DNA of 64,000 bases from Dipylidium caninum (GCA_017562135.1 QEYB01001543.1:124001-188000), one strand, 5' to 3'; positions 1 through 13,292 are shown, counted from the stretch's first letter. A program made the numbers and translations. Notes: a model not told the origin generated them from the sequence alone.

Positions 1-1
1 C

Positions 2-1921
2 ATAGCGCCACAAGGCGAGTCTCCGGGTTCACCTCGTTCACTCCCAGGCAAAACCAATAAAAATAGCAGAAGGGGATCAGATTCTAATGAACTGGCCGCT
101 GGTGATTTGGATTCGACGACTGTCTTGCTCTCCGAAAGTGAATCTGGAATTGCACCAACTGTTCCTTTAGGCAAGTCAGTACACTTCATATATTTCTAAG
201 CCTACGGTCTACTAATAAGCCCTGGGTGGGCCTTTTTACCATCATTGGTAGAACAGAAGTGGGGAGAATACTGAGGGCATTGAGGAGTATAAAGTCTTCT
301 CGTGGGATTTAACTTTTAAGCATGTATTATTAATACTTTTTTTCTAGTTATCAGTCATATGTTCCATTTTGGTCAGTGGGACAAAACCGCCTCAATTCTG
401 GATCCCCGATTGCCTGCCAGTCTGGGAGGAGCATTTGAGGCGTCAAGGCTGGATGATTCACTCTTTTGTGTAACTCCAGCCGAATGGCATCATTCAGATA
501 TAATTTATGGTCAAGAAGCTGCGGGAACAACGGGGACCACAGCGAGGGCAAGGATAGTTGCCTGTTTGCAGAAATTCACTCAACGCAGTGCACAAACTGG
601 CAAACAACTCCATAGAAGCACCTATGTACAGCACACGAAGATAGCAAGATGGGTTAGTCATTCAACCTCTTAAATATTAACTTTTCGTTATTACTAGATT
701 AGGCTTCATTCTGACGATGGTAGTTTGGAAATACTTAGGAGTTATAAATGTACCTGTTAGTACACTGCGTGACAATTAGGGCAAGGGAACAGTAGGACAG
801 TTAACCAGCGTTGGGCAGCTTACAAATATTATTTACACCGAATTTCTATGAATCCCTCACATCTGATGGATTCCGAATCCATTGACGATAGCATAGGCGA
901 AGGGACATCCGGCTGACAGATCACTGCAATTAAGCTACTGTGCAAGTCTGCCAATAATTCGTTTCAGAGAAGCTCAGAAAACGGTGGCACAACCTCTTCG
1001 CCTTGTACATCACCAAATGAACAGACAGGCGATTTAAACGCGCCGTCTCAGTCGCTGGAAACTTCACCTCAAGCGTGCGTTACTGATTGTATTCTTTATG
1101 TCATACATTTATTAATGGCGCACCGGAAGACTAAGGCAAAGTCAGCGGAATGTTAACACTGTCTCAAGATTTCTTTGTTTCCCGACTTCATAGAAGCAAC
1201 TAATCAACGTTCCGTGTGCTTAACTCGTTTTATTTCACTCCTTGTGAATTACCTAAAGTGAAAACTAAAGGTAGCTTGCTAGCAAAAGTGAATATCATCA
1301 CTTTTATTCTTGTCTTGGCATTCCACTGTGACATCAGTGAGGTATTCGGGAGTCGACTTGAAGAAAGCGCCAGATGACTTGAGGACACTAGGTGTATTCG
1401 TTATAACCCAGCCAAATAGATCTCGTCTTTTGGTCATGCAGTAAACACAGTATTACAATCCCGGTAACAAGTAGAATAATTTATGTAACAGCATTTTATA
1501 ATCATTCACAGTCGTGATTATTAGCTAAGAAACTTTGAAGCCAAGTCGTATAAAGATCAGCGAGCCGCCATAATGTTTCATGTTTGCGCGTTTTAGTGTC
1601 GCAAATGTCAGCGATGTCTGGAAGCAGGTGGCACGCTCTCCTCTAGGAGGTGTGGACACGGCCACAATTTCATTTCCTCCACTCTGCCTCTGTTCCTACG
1701 ACCGTCTCCAACTTCTCCAGTCTCTGTGTCCCGCGGCTGCTGCAGCAATTATGATCCTGGGCAGGCAGATGCCAGAAATGCGGAATAATAGTTGCATCAC
1801 TCCATCCGACCGGTCGCCTACACACACCCACACCGTCACTGCTGATGCCTGGTGCCCGCGCGCTCTCATGGCTTTAGACAGTACCGAGGACTCCCTCCTC
1901 TTCTCCTCGCCAGACGGCTCT
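2..1921 (+). CDS. 5' exons of the RasGEF-type gene (tentative)
   Basis: Several open segments here look like exons of the gene that continues at 2975. Positions 2-170 read as a Ser/Pro/Gly-rich stretch (APQGESPGSPRSLPG...). About 350-650 is open with AG before it and a GTTAGT-type donor after it. About 966-1073 reads as another Ser/Thr-rich stretch (SSENGGTTSSPCTSPNEQ) between CAG and GTGCGT. About 1594-1920 follows a pyrimidine-rich acceptor and ends at GTAAGT. No conserved domain is recognisable; they would form a low-complexity N-terminal region ahead of the exchange-factor domains. The gene runs off the left edge, so its start is not visible. Exon joins and phases between these pieces were not proven, and some may be chance open frames. 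Confidence 0.4.
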
Positions 1922-2974
1922 GTAAGTTCCCTCTTTTATTTTACTGAACTGCAAGATTCCTCCACATGACCATATTTTGCGTCTACTGCTGTGATGTATG
2001 ACCATTGAATCTCAACTTTTCCCCTAATTGCTGTCACGCATTCGATTATCAGTTTGTGTTTTCCCGCTACCTACCGGATACCATCTTTCACTATCAGTAA
2101 TAATTCACCTATATGCCTATTCACCAACAATCCAACTTTCTCCTCTTCTACTCTCTCGTTACCATCCACGAGACGAGCTATTGCAAACCATACCACATAG
2201 ATATCATCAATCTCTGTTCTGTAGGCTATTGAGTCCACACCAAAGAAACAAAACTGTCTCCTCAGAGGCGGTACTCTTGACGGCCTTCTTGTCTACGCCT
2301 TAAAAATTTTCCGACAGCATAAAACAGGTAATACCGACTGAATTCATATTAAATTCCATATTATTATCAGTCAAATGATTTACCTTTTTTTGATATTTAT
2401 CTTTCAAAACTGAAATTTTCAGAATCGTAGAGTAACCTTAGCCTCGGTAACAAAACACAATTCCCAGGTGGGAGATAGTTTGTAACAATTAAACTTACAC
2501 AATTGTATAAATAGGATTAAATGATTAAATCGTTGACGTTACCAATACTTCGGTCATCAGCATCATCTTTTAGGCCTAAAGAGATGCGACTAAGCGAAAT
2601 TCGCCATCTCTATGCGTTTAGGTTAACCCTCACAACTGGCACAAAAAATTGGGGGGTAAATCAAGTGCAGCAACCGGAATACGTCCTAAAGTCCCAATCG
2701 CCTCTCGCCCTATAGCGAAAGATTTATTATTAACAAACCTAGAAGCTAGAAGGCTGTAAGCATGGTCCCATAGCCATGCCTGTCAAAACCGAAGTAAAAC
2801 AGGCAGTATAATGGTAGAAATGAGTATAAACACGCCATACCTCAAATGGGTTTGGCAGGCACAACCTCGTTCGTGTGTTAGGAAGTCTGACCTTAATTGC
2901 CCTACTAAATGAACTGCCAATGTGAAAAGCTTCGGTTAACACCCATTTTGCTTGTGTAATATGCCATATTGTAG

Positions 2975-5900
2975 AAACGTATGAGAGTCTGATACCGAAC
3001 ATCTTTATGCGCCTTTATCCCACCTTCACTATTCCCAAAGAGGTCGTCTCCCGGCTGATCCAGCGTTATTTGGCTTTCGCGCCCATTGAGCCTGGCGGCC
3101 TGGGATGCATCAGTGAGGGTGAAAGTAATGAAGAACGGAGTGAAGACTGGAATGAGCCAATTAATACGATAAAATTCCTCACAAAACTGGTAAGTTATGG
3201 AATCACTTGATGATCTCGAGATCTCCTTTCTACTTCGCTATTTTGTCATGAATATGGAGAACCCTGTCTACCGTATGTCTTAGTTTTCGAAGCCCATCTT
3301 GTCTCCAACGGGAATTTTCATGTCAATTTCTTTTTTCCGTCCATAAAAATGTCAACACTTGCCAAATTAAAAAATGTCAATCATGGCAACGAAATATTGA
3401 GACTTTTTACGGTATGTTGATATTTAGAAACACAGATTAAAAAATAGACATTTGAGTGCTTTTTGAATTAAATTTCCTGTAGCAACTTGTCATCAACTCC
3501 CCAATGCCTCTTATAACAACACCAACAACACCTTCTTTCACAAGCTAACACGCACAGACCGAACCTTGTACGACACCAAGGTGGAGAACAAAATCAAGCG
3601 GTTTGCCCAACTTATCAAACTGGATTCACGAATTGTTGGAGCCATTTCCTCTGGCCACGGTTTTTACGCATTTGACGACGAGGAAGATGACTATTTTTTT
3701 AATATACAAAACGGTAATGCGGCCAAGGCAGTGCATGGGACCGGCCTTTCGGAGGAATTAAGTAGCCTCGCCAACGGCCTGCTGGACTTAGTGTCGACAG
3801 GAGACGGGGATCGGAATAACCCCAAGACGGCCGCGAATGAAAGTTTTATAAGGCAAAATGAAGAATATGAGGCAAATTTAACCTTATGTACCTGCTACCA
3901 GGTGTAGGTGATATTGTCATTATAAAGACATCTCTCCTAAGCATTGGTCTAACGTTTCTACATTCTTACGCCGATAGATTAAACCAATTTCTTCGGATCA
4001 AAATCAAGGCGTTAGCTGAGCAAATCACGGTGATGGAGGAGGCCTTTTTCGATAATATTCAGGTAACTTTTTGTAACTATTTTGTTATCAAGTCCGCAAT
4101 TCCCCACTCTAGACATAACTCGAAGCTTTTTTAACTTTCTATAGCTTTATGAACTTATTAATATTAAAGAACTCGCAAAGGGTAACACACCAACCCTGTC
4201 TCGTTGTGTTCAACACTTCAATGATCTCAATTCCATGGTGAGATGTCTAACCGCGATTGCAAAGGAGTTGGGACGGTCTCTATCTAGGTTTCAATCAAAT
4301 ATTAGTGACGCTTGTGCATTCGCTGACCGAAGAGTGCTGGAATCGACCAACAAGGATCAACTTTGCCCATTTTGTGGTCGTCGAAGGGAACCGTTACCAC
4401 AACAGCGCCTTATGGATTATAGTCAGCAGAGAGTGCCCAAAAGAAGACTGGCAAAGTCACGGAGAGGTACTCGGAGGAATTACCTATGTATGTCCTCCAT
4501 TCCACATTCCCTTTCTTTGAGGGTTCGAAGGATAAATTACTTACTGGAGAGCACTCTCGTTCACTTCTGTGACCTGGCAGAGGTAAGTCATGCGTTCAAA
4601 ATACACTAACTTGCACAACTTAGCTTTGCCATGTACCTTAGACTATTAAAGTGCTGCCTCATCGCCTTATATGATAGTTGCAAATAAACTCAAAATATCA
4701 GGTTGAAAACTAAGAAACGGGCGTTTCCACTACTTCCGTGTTCATCTGCAAATGAGAGAATGATTTTAACGTGCGCCCGATATTTCTATCCGTAAATTTT
4801 AGAGACATTCTTCTGACTGATTTCGTGAAATTTTTCCGTTTTTGTATTCCATCCTTATTTTACATTGTTTTCGGAACCAGATGAAAACAAAACGCTACTT
4901 AAATCTGCTTTTCTTGTACGAGTTCAAAGTGGGTCACATAGCGTAGTAGCTTAGGGTTAGAGAAATATAATTTTGATATTAAAGAATGCTCTACATTAGT
5001 TTCACAAATTTCATTGTGGCAATGTGAGTATTGTCAACGAGCCTCGAGGAAGACCGCCGGCCCATGTGGATAACGAGCACAAATGGGAACAAATGCTTCC
5101 AATAAAAAATGAACAAAAAGGCTCGTAGGTGCCGTACTAACTAACGCAACTGCGGATTATCGAGCAACCACAAGAGCAAATACGTGTCTTTGTTGTTTCC
5201 TTCAGAAAACACGGTTGCCGCCATTTTACACCAAATCATCACTTGTGATGAAATTTGGATTTTGCATGTTAATGGAAAACGATCTAGCAAATAGGCAGAT
5301 AAGAACACACCTTAGAACTCACTACTATACCGCAATTTCATTAAAAATTATGGTAACCTTATGCTGGAGTGGCCAAGGAATGATCATCCATCCTTCCTTC
5401 GTCAGCCACGCTAAAACACAACAGCAGCGGAGTCTCGTTGACGTGGAATTGATGTCATACATTAAATGTTTATGTAGAAAAGCAAACAGAATTGCTCGGT
5501 CGGTACGAAACAATACACCTGCATGTTACCGCTGAAAGACGTCATATAGCTTCAATTACTGTCGATAAATTAACTTCTTTACAATACGAAATTTTACCAC
5601 GTCCCCAATATTCTCCCGATATTCAAACGACCAAATATTATCTTTTCGCAATTACGATGTGTTTTTAAATAGAAAAAAGCTGTATGGCGTTATAAGATAG
5701 CCTAATTCGTTTATTAACACTACAAAAACAGATTCATATTCAAAAAGGCGCATGATATTTCCCAAATATTTGGCAGAAAGTCGTGAATGACAGTGAAGGT
5801 TATTCCGCATGCATATAACAACTAATGTGAAACGTGCGCTTATTATTTCTATTTATATTTAACGCCAGTTTTATAATTTTCAACCTATTAACTGTAGAAA

Positions 5901-7591
5901 GGATGAGGTTTCAGGAGAACAAGCGAAATACGATAAAAATTTTGAGAACGATTCAATAGTACTCGAGGGCCTTTTAAAAGCTCTTAATTCCTTTGCCTAC
6001 GTGCCTCGATTAGTCTAATCGTGTGAGGACGATCAGAAGGCTGATGTCTCCATCAGGTCGTTAACATCCTGTTTTGGAATTAATAGTAAAATCGAGTTCT
6101 GGAGTGACCTCAAATGATTGCACTTTTTCCGTTTCCGTCGTACGGTTTGCTTACAAAACACTTCCACATGGTCCCATACTACCTCCTAAGTTTGGCAATA
6201 TCTTAACCACGATTCAACCAAGACTGTTGTGTTAAAGAAGACCTTATATGTCATTCGTTGTAGGAGTTGAAAGCGATGAACAACTTTAGTTCCTTCCTCG
6301 CGGTTATCCTGGGTCTTCAAAACGCACCAGCACAAAATATTTCCAAAAGGATTAAATTGGTGAGGCACGTGAAAGGCTAATTCTTTTCCGTTGGTCCTTT
6401 AAAACGACCTTGTGATTTTGGATAAACAGAACTTTATGTAAAATCTAAATATGGAGCATAGGCAGGCCTTAGGATATTCTCATTTTCCCAATTGTACTCA
6501 AGCCCTGTATCTCTCTCTATCCCGAATGTAATATTTCAGAGGTTGAGCGAATTGGATGCTTACATGCTGCCTCCAAGTTTCAGTGCTTATCGACGAGATC
6601 TAGAAGCAGCTAAAATGCCCTGCCTTCCTTACCTCGGTCTCGTCTTCCAACAACTCATCCACTTAGACAATGGCAACCTTCTCTTTTTGCAACCTGCGTT
6701 GACAAAAAACTCCACCACCGACCCATGTGATGCCAGGAGACTTATCACCGGCGACGAGGCTGACGCTAATAAAATCATAAATTTTGGCGATGTTGGAAGC
6801 ATTACCTAATATTGGGCTACTTCATGAAAAGGATGGATAAGGAGATGCTTGGCAAGGATGAAAAAGGGTGTGTTCTCTTAGCCTCAAGAAATTCTCGTGA
6901 ATAGGACAGGTAGTGGGAGTATATGGACAAGCTTAGGCAGTAGAGTTTCTTCCGGGAAGTGGCTCCTCTCACCGACATTTGATGCCCAACTTGCCAATGA
7001 CATCAGAGGAAGTTTTTGTTTCATTATCATGAGCAATTGGGATTGAGAATAGACTGTCACTCCTCGAGGCCACTCCCCAATGCACTATAGACACAGAGAG
7101 TACATTAACTAAACTGATTATGCCTAGTGAAAATCCATCAAGTTATTTTTGCACATTGGGGAGTCAAAGTTCACAACATTCACTGTGACCACTAATACAA
7201 ACAAAGGTCGTAACATGTCAACTAGAACACTATCATGTAACTTCTGTGCACGCGCGAGCTTTGGGCTGCCATTCTTCGGACTTATAATGCTTATAGTAGT
7301 TTAGAAGAAGATTATGTGTTCACTTCCAGGTCCAGGTGGCATTTGCAACTCTATTATCGTTCTTTTGAAAATAAAAAGGGGAAATTAAGGCCATTGTATA
7401 AATTTGTGCTATTTTGCCTTCTCAGATCTTATGAAATTGAGCCTGATTTGGAGATTCAGAAATACTTGAACTCCTTCAAAAGTTATTCCTTTGAAGTACG
7501 TAGGGAAGAAAGTGCCTCGATAGAACAGCCGATACGTTGCAATTTGCGAAAGCAGCGTGCGAAACCCGTCAACTTTCATACATTGCCTTGA
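2975..7591 (+). CDS. Ras-family guanine nucleotide exchange factor (RasGEF_N + RasGEF)
   Basis: A predicted GEF that would load GTP on a Ras/Rap-like GTPase. Exon 2975-3189 encodes a RasGEF_N-like segment (MRLYPTFTIPKEVVSRLIQRY), followed by a variable exon around 3482-3900. Exon 3978-4062 opens the catalytic domain (ALAEQITVMEEAFFDNIQ) and joins exon 4145-4582 (LYELINIKELAKGNTPTLSR, then HFNDLNSMV), which ends LVHFCDLAE. Exon 6540 to about 6788 has the typical PCLPYLGLVFQQLIHLDNGN segment. Exon 7426-7591 has SYEIEPDLEIQKYLNSF, resembling the end of the Sos-type domain. Two oddities stand out. Exon 4145-4582 carries an Arg-rich insertion of roughly 80 residues with a CPFC motif. I could not find the exon for the conserved helices normally lying between FCDLAE and the next exon. 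A GTACGT inside the last exon could be a donor to further exons near 8.35 kb. The subfamily (Rap, Ras or Ral GEF) is unresolved. Confidence 0.72.
4583..6539 (+). other. Largest intron of the RasGEF gene
   Basis: The intron starts with GTAAGT after the exon ending LVHFCDLAE and ends with a polypyrimidine tract and CAG before RLSELDAYMLPPSFSAYRRD. Apart from the mariner relic, the sequence is AT-rich and without recognisable coding content. A short exon for the central RasGEF helices would be expected here but could not be recognised. Confidence 0.5.
5030..5865 (+). mobile_element. Decayed mariner-type transposase relic in a RasGEF intron
   Basis: Three frames together resemble a mariner transposase. 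About 5035-5200 resembles the N-terminal part (EPRGRPPAHVDNE, then LTQL...QEQIRVF). Positions 5213-5275 read ILHQIITCDEIWILHVNGKR, matching the first catalytic block around the conserved D-E/K-W. After a frameshift, 5338-5400 reads ISLKIMVTLCWSGQGMI, matching the KKVMVTVWW block. Another frame at about 5519-5672 gives SITVDKLTSLQYEILPRPQYSPD, the YSPD block with the last catalytic Asp; a stretch near 5770-5810 (IWQKVVNDSEGY) resembles the C-terminus. Stops and frameshifts show it is dead. I did not find terminal inverted repeats. It lies wholly inside the intron between the exons ending at 4582 and starting at 6540, on the sense strand. Confidence 0.78.
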
Positions 7592-9245
7592 TGTAATCCC
7601 GTCCTTCTCTATTGTCGACTACTTGACTGCGTAAACACGTACTCTTTGTTGGACACTTCCTCTTCTAATGTATTTCTACTACTACCTACTAAAAAAATTA
7701 CTGGCTACACATGCTTTTTTATGTAGGGACACACAAACGGCAATTTAATGCGTCTATCTGGTTTGTGCACTGTGGATAAAGCACAATTTTATCTTAATTC
7801 CAAACATACCGGTTCAGTCACTGTCTTTGTCACCTAAGTGAAGTCGTGTTTTATAAATCAGAGGTTGTCATAAAGTCACTCCTTTAAAATGTTTGAAAAT
7901 AACTCTGTGACTTTTAAAAAGACTGTAGTAATATTTTGTTCTTTCAAGCTTTAGTATTTGACCAAGTAAAATACCGCTTTATTAGGCAATTGAATGGACG
8001 TCAAAGCGGGTGTATACTCCCAATTATGCCGACATGCGATATAAAGGTAAAATTAGTTATTTAAAACAAGAACACAACCTCTAAATCCGTATTTATAAAA
8101 GGTTTATATTCTGCTTTACAAGTAAGTCATCAACTCCCAGCCGATTAGTAGAATCAAATACGTGGGAAAAGTGCAAATTATAAAAAGGATGACGAAGATG
8201 TCTGAGAAGGGAGGATAGAAACTTCGCTTCCATGAAGGAGGTGAAAACTGATTCCAGCTTTTTTTCTTGGTGTCATTAAGCGATTAAACCCGATTTTCGA
8301 CCATAAGGGCAGTAATCTTAACACAATAAAGAGAAATATTGTTTTCCAGGTGTTGTTACAGAAAGCCAGAAATACTAGGTGACTTAGGGATTCGCGGTGA
8401 CCCTAAATTTAACTTCACATTTGGCGTCACTTGGTGCTGGAATGCAGAGCCAATAGACATCCTTACGCGGCAGGTATGAGGCCTTCAGGCTACGAAGGTT
8501 CAAAGAAACATGCAATGCCCCGAATGAGGTGAAACTGATCAAAACGGATGTTGGGTCTTTACAGGAAGTTTAAATGTTCCAGTGTAAACGGAAACAAACT
8601 TTTAGAGACTCGATGTGACGGAAATTGAGAAGGTGGTAAGACAGCCAAAGACTGCTTGAAGAAGGCAAACTATATAAACGTCATATCCTCACTTATGAAA
8701 TTGGATTTTCAAAAAAATTTCAGGTAACTCTATGACAATTAAACCAAATGCTTATCCTCTATGTTCATTTGAATTTTGATCAGAGTATTCTTATGCTTAT
8801 TCAAAGAAATCAACAAAAAGACATCAGGATGGAGTCTTAAAGAACCTCGGCGTCAATTGTCGGCGTCTTCTATCCCTTTTTTGGAAGAGAGGACACACGT
8901 GAAATTTCAGTTGATCTAATAAAGTGTACCAGAACGTGTAGTAGGCCAACACGTCAAGCCTTTTTCTTCCATCTGAAGGAGCTAAGGTGATGTTTTGGTC
9001 CTCTCTACCCCTCGCAAGTGAGGAAAGAAGACTGAGTACTCGCCTTGCTTTAGTCTGGCGAAATCATGTGTACCATTGGAGTTTGGAGGGGATGGTAGGG
9101 GAAGGAAGGGCATGTTGTGTAGTGGTGGAGAGTTAAGTACGTTTAATGGTAAGTGAAATTTTGTGGAAGGTTGTAAATGTATCCCTGTCTACCATGACTA
9201 GTTTGGTTTTGATGTATGAACATCATAAGCTGCTGTAGGCAGGTG
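7592..9245. other. Gap with one candidate exon pair near 8.35-8.57 kb
   Basis: Mostly non-coding in appearance. One exception: about 8361-8471 (+) is open as PEILGDLGIRGDPKFNFTFG and continues VTWCWNAEPIDILTRQ, with AG sites before it and CAG|GTATGA after it. The next CAG acceptor, near 8565, gives GAA GTT TAA, so a protein ending in TRQ-EV would result. It could be an alternative 3' end of the RasGEF gene, spliced from the GTACGT in the exon at 7426. No family match was recognised. The rest of the gap shows nothing I can support. Confidence 0.3.
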
Positions 9246-12200
9246 TCAAGTTGGCTTGAACAAAAACAAGTCACCCTCCGAGGAGACGCCCAGAATGGAG
9301 CCGGGTTGGGGAGCCGTGATGGTAAAGCGTGATACATCAGCCCTCAAAGGAGAAGAATTGGTGGGTAACAGGTTAGTTTTGGTGTTAATATTCCGCTTTG
9401 AAGTGACCACAAAGGCACTATTATCCGCCGGTGAGGTGATTAAACGCGGCCTTTCTGAAGCTCGCCCATTCTGGCTGATGACTGCCGGCAGTCCCACAAA
9501 TATGACATCTGGTGAGGGTAATTGAAAGACAAGTGGAGGTGATCCGGACACTTGAGTTGGCATTACAACGAGGGGAAGGTGCGGATTTTTGCGAAGTCGA
9601 TCTGAGACCTCGTTGATCAACTGAAAGTGATTTGATATAAAACGCAACATTTAGAGGTCCATCTTCCAGGTGATCTAAGGAGATGAACACATCCTTTTCA
9701 CAAAACTACGCCACTGCCACTCGTTACTTCCCCCTTCATGGTTAAATGGACTTGATGATTAATGGGAATTTCGGTTCCCATGCTGCTTATTAAATATTAG
9801 GCGATTTCATCATGGTATTGAGACTGCATACAATGCTCTGCGTGAGTGTCAAGTAGAGCTGATAGGCAAATGGCCTTTGATGTCTAGTCACATATCCTAA
9901 TTTATACAATATATAATTACCATGGTAATTGGATCAGTCTCTTTCGCGGTGGAGAAGCCTGTTCTGTTCTGGTTCGGCGAGCAAATGTGGCATGCGGTTG
10001 GTATAGAATCGGTTTCACCGCCTCCATTAGTGGAGCAAACTGGCGACTCGTGATGTGATGCCAGCCATGCGGTCGAGTTCCCTGAAATTCTGGTAAAATG
10101 TTCATGGAAGACACGACTGGTCACTGCCTCACTGCAGTCAGCACGACTAATACTTTTGATGAAAAAATTCCGTTTTGAATGTATTTGTTTTTGGTAATCT
10201 GTGGAATTTTGGGCTCCCCAAAGCGGAGCTCCTAATTCATTTAGTTATAACTCCACTTATGTACAAAGTGTAATGAGAGTTAAGTGATCTAACGTCTATC
10301 CATTAAGCAAAGGAAGGTAGATTAAACAAGTCAACCCAGAGATTCAGCAACCGTGTAACAGATGCTACACGTATCGCTCTATACAACAGTTGAGTCCAAC
10401 ATCCAACCGATTTAGCATTATTAAATGGTATATCCTTGTTATTTACCTACCAACGGGACTGCGCCCGGATAGTTTTCTTACAGAGAAAACATTTTCACCA
10501 GCTGAGAGCGATAATTTTCGATCCCATGATTTCATAATCTTCTTTGCTGTACTACCATCAAAGCAGGTTCCGTAGGAGGAGAGAGGTCGAGATGTGGTGA
10601 TTACGGATGCTACCAGAGGGTTTTGATGACAATGAAGGCCCTGTTCGACTGTCAGAATTGAAATTTGACGACACCCTCTCTCCTCACCAGTAGGAACCAC
10701 GATAGGACTCGAAGCGGCAGAATTGGACATCTGAGGTACACAACTGCCATTCGAAGTAATAAACATTGGCACGTCAGTACACCTTGATGCTGTGGAGTCC
10801 AAGGATCGACTCAAGGGTTGAAGGGTATGTTGTCTGGGTGATGGAATTAAGGGTAAAGAAAGGTTTAAATCAGTTTCATAAGATGTTTCCTCTCAAAATA
10901 TGCACTCCTTTCATTCATATACATAACCTCGAGGATCTCAGCCAAATTGAGCAAACGAGTTGAACACATAAATTGCATAGAGCAGATAAACAACTGCTTA
11001 ATAGGCTACTAATTTGAAGGATGTTTGCTCGACGCTGCCTCAAGAGTCCTCCCTTTCAAAGGAGGCCGAAGTTCAAGCATATACTTCGATTTCATGACTT
11101 TATTCCAAAATTACAGATGTTGCGTTCCAAAAATTATGTTGACATGGCGACTACTTTATACTCGAAAGGAGAATTGAAGTTTACAACAGCATGATAAAAT
11201 TCTAAACGAGCTCATGCACGACCAAATATAAAATGAGAACCATGGAGCAGGACTTACGGAAGGAGTAAATGTGGAGTATGAGGGTAGAATGTATAGTCAG
11301 TTTCCGGGAGAACAGACAATAATCCGTCCAATTGCATTTGTTCCAACAGTAAGTCAACCGTATTTTTTAGGGCATGCAGTACGTCGGTAAGGATGCCCGA
11401 TCGTTCGGAGCTTTTCTCCCAACTTTCCAGCTACAGTTAAAAAGGGATGAGCAAATGTAACCCAAGGAGTGATTGGGAATGTCAATTTGTCTCTTTAGTT
11501 AAACTAATTGCAGTCTCTATTACACAGAAACGGTAAGTGAGGAAATGTTTGCAGTGTGCATGGACTTCCGTTTACTCAATGCATTTGGAGGTTAGGGGAC
11601 CACATGCCAGTGCTTAGACGTGAGCGAAAAGAGAACATATCCTAAGTCCTGAGAGGTCAGCACATTACCCTTTGGTACACCTTTCCAGAGAAGAAGTCGC
11701 AAATGTTGAGACCCTTTCCAGTGAGAGGACAACTGAAGCAGAGACGAATGCCTTTGCCCACACGGGATTTATGGTAGACTAGGGTATCGTTCGGCCTGTT
11801 GACTTGATCAGCTGAAGTTGACTTGTACACATGCTCAGGTGCAATTGCAGGCAGTTGAGCTTGGAAACCGACAAAAATTGACGGATTCTTATCCCTTACT
11901 GCCTCCAAAATGATTTTCTGTAAATTCTGCATTTGCTGCGAATCCTGTCGGATTGACCAAAGCGATTCAATTGGCATAGGTGGTGTGCTGTGGGGATTCA
12001 AATCAGACGGAATCACGGACTTGTCTGTCACTTTTACCACTCGTACAACGAAACGGTCCTTCGTTTGCACACAGAAGCGCATTGGCGAAGCGGAGGACTC
12101 ATGCTTTCTCTAAAATTGCGTATTTTTAGTGGTAATTCACTCATCAATCAGTCTTTTAACTACGCTGCTCGTTAAAACTTAAAAATCAAAGAAATAAAGG

Positions 12201-13262
12201 TAATATGAAGAACACTAACATTGTTTGTTTAAACTGGTACTATGACCGTTTATCGCCTTCGTGTGTTTGAAATATAAGCAGAATAAATATATCACATGCC
12301 GACAGGTTGAAATTTATTTTGCGTCCATTAATTTTGTCAACCACTTTTTACGCATTACAAAGCTAATACCCAAAAGGTAAAAATTCAGGCAGAGCTGCTG
12401 CCCAGGCCGCGATAAGTTGCCATTCACATGTCGCAGTTTAAATGGGCCAGAACAATGCCCCCAAATTTGCTCATCCTCCTTTCCTCCTTTTTTAAACCTG
12501 GCTTATGTTGCGTATATGCAGGATTTTGGGTGATATGCTCTCCTCTTGGAATATCTAACAAGTCAACTCGAAATAGTTGCTAAAAAAATTAAAAAAAAAT
12601 AAATACACAGAGGAGTCATGTGACGGTGACCCATTGCCGCAATCTTATTGGAAAGGACTTACTGTATAAAATTTTATCTTTTGTTCAAACGGGGCTCCAC
12701 TTGCCTTAAAATTTACCCATCAGTGCCTCTTTCCAATTTACTCGGAGTCGACAGATGACGTTGAGTTTAATTCTATTGTTACTGCCTACAATGAGTTAAC
12801 ACAACCTGAGAGGTCAAATGGCTTGACGTTTTATGCGTGAATGACCGGAGACAGAACACGTTTAACTCGTACATATGTATCACCTATGTAAATAGACATA
12901 GGACGATGTAGATGCCGAAATTTTTAGTCTGGAAACAAAAAAGTACTTTATTATAGCTAAACAATTCCCTCAATGATCTTGCGCTGATCACTAACCGTTG
13001 CGTTAAATGAGCACCCTCGCTGTAGAGGCTCATTTTGAAATTCTGACTGACCGATCTTCCACTTCTCCCTCCATATGTCCCTAATTTACTTACTAACGTG
13101 TCCAAGATGACTTACGAGGGGTTGTGGGCTAATATCCAACTTTCCGACATTCGATGCGAGAGTACCCGAGACGACTAAGGATTGACTGTTGAAGCCTTGG
13201 GTGTAGGAGTTTGAGGGATTCTTTCCATCCATTTGATTAAGAGTTCTTTCGTTTACATCCAT
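9246..13262 (-). CDS. Unrecognised multi-exon protein
   Basis: A set of minus-strand exons with good splice signals that appear to form one gene. Proposed exons: 13262-13116, starting at MDVNERTLNQMDG and ending at GTAAGT; possibly one near 13080-12960 (GGRSGRSVSQNFKMSLYSEG); about 12104-11660 (SPMRFCVQTKDRFVVRVVKV and LYHKS/GKGIRLCFSCPLTGKGL); 11430-11258, a short exon reading LESWEKSSERSGILTDVLHA and ending at GTAAGT; about 10820-10450, ending SGRSPVG at GTAGGT; about 10130-9916, ending at GTAATT; and 9621-9246 (LINEVSDRLRKNPHLPLVVM to a stop). The product has one probably folded middle segment rich in beta-type and basic residues and Ser/Pro-rich C-terminal parts. I recognise no family or catalytic motif and propose no function. 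An in-frame Met 30 bases upstream, at 13292, is an alternative start. Confidence 0.5.
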
Positions 13263-13292
13263 TTTTCTAGAAAAGGGAAAGCACTGCATCAT

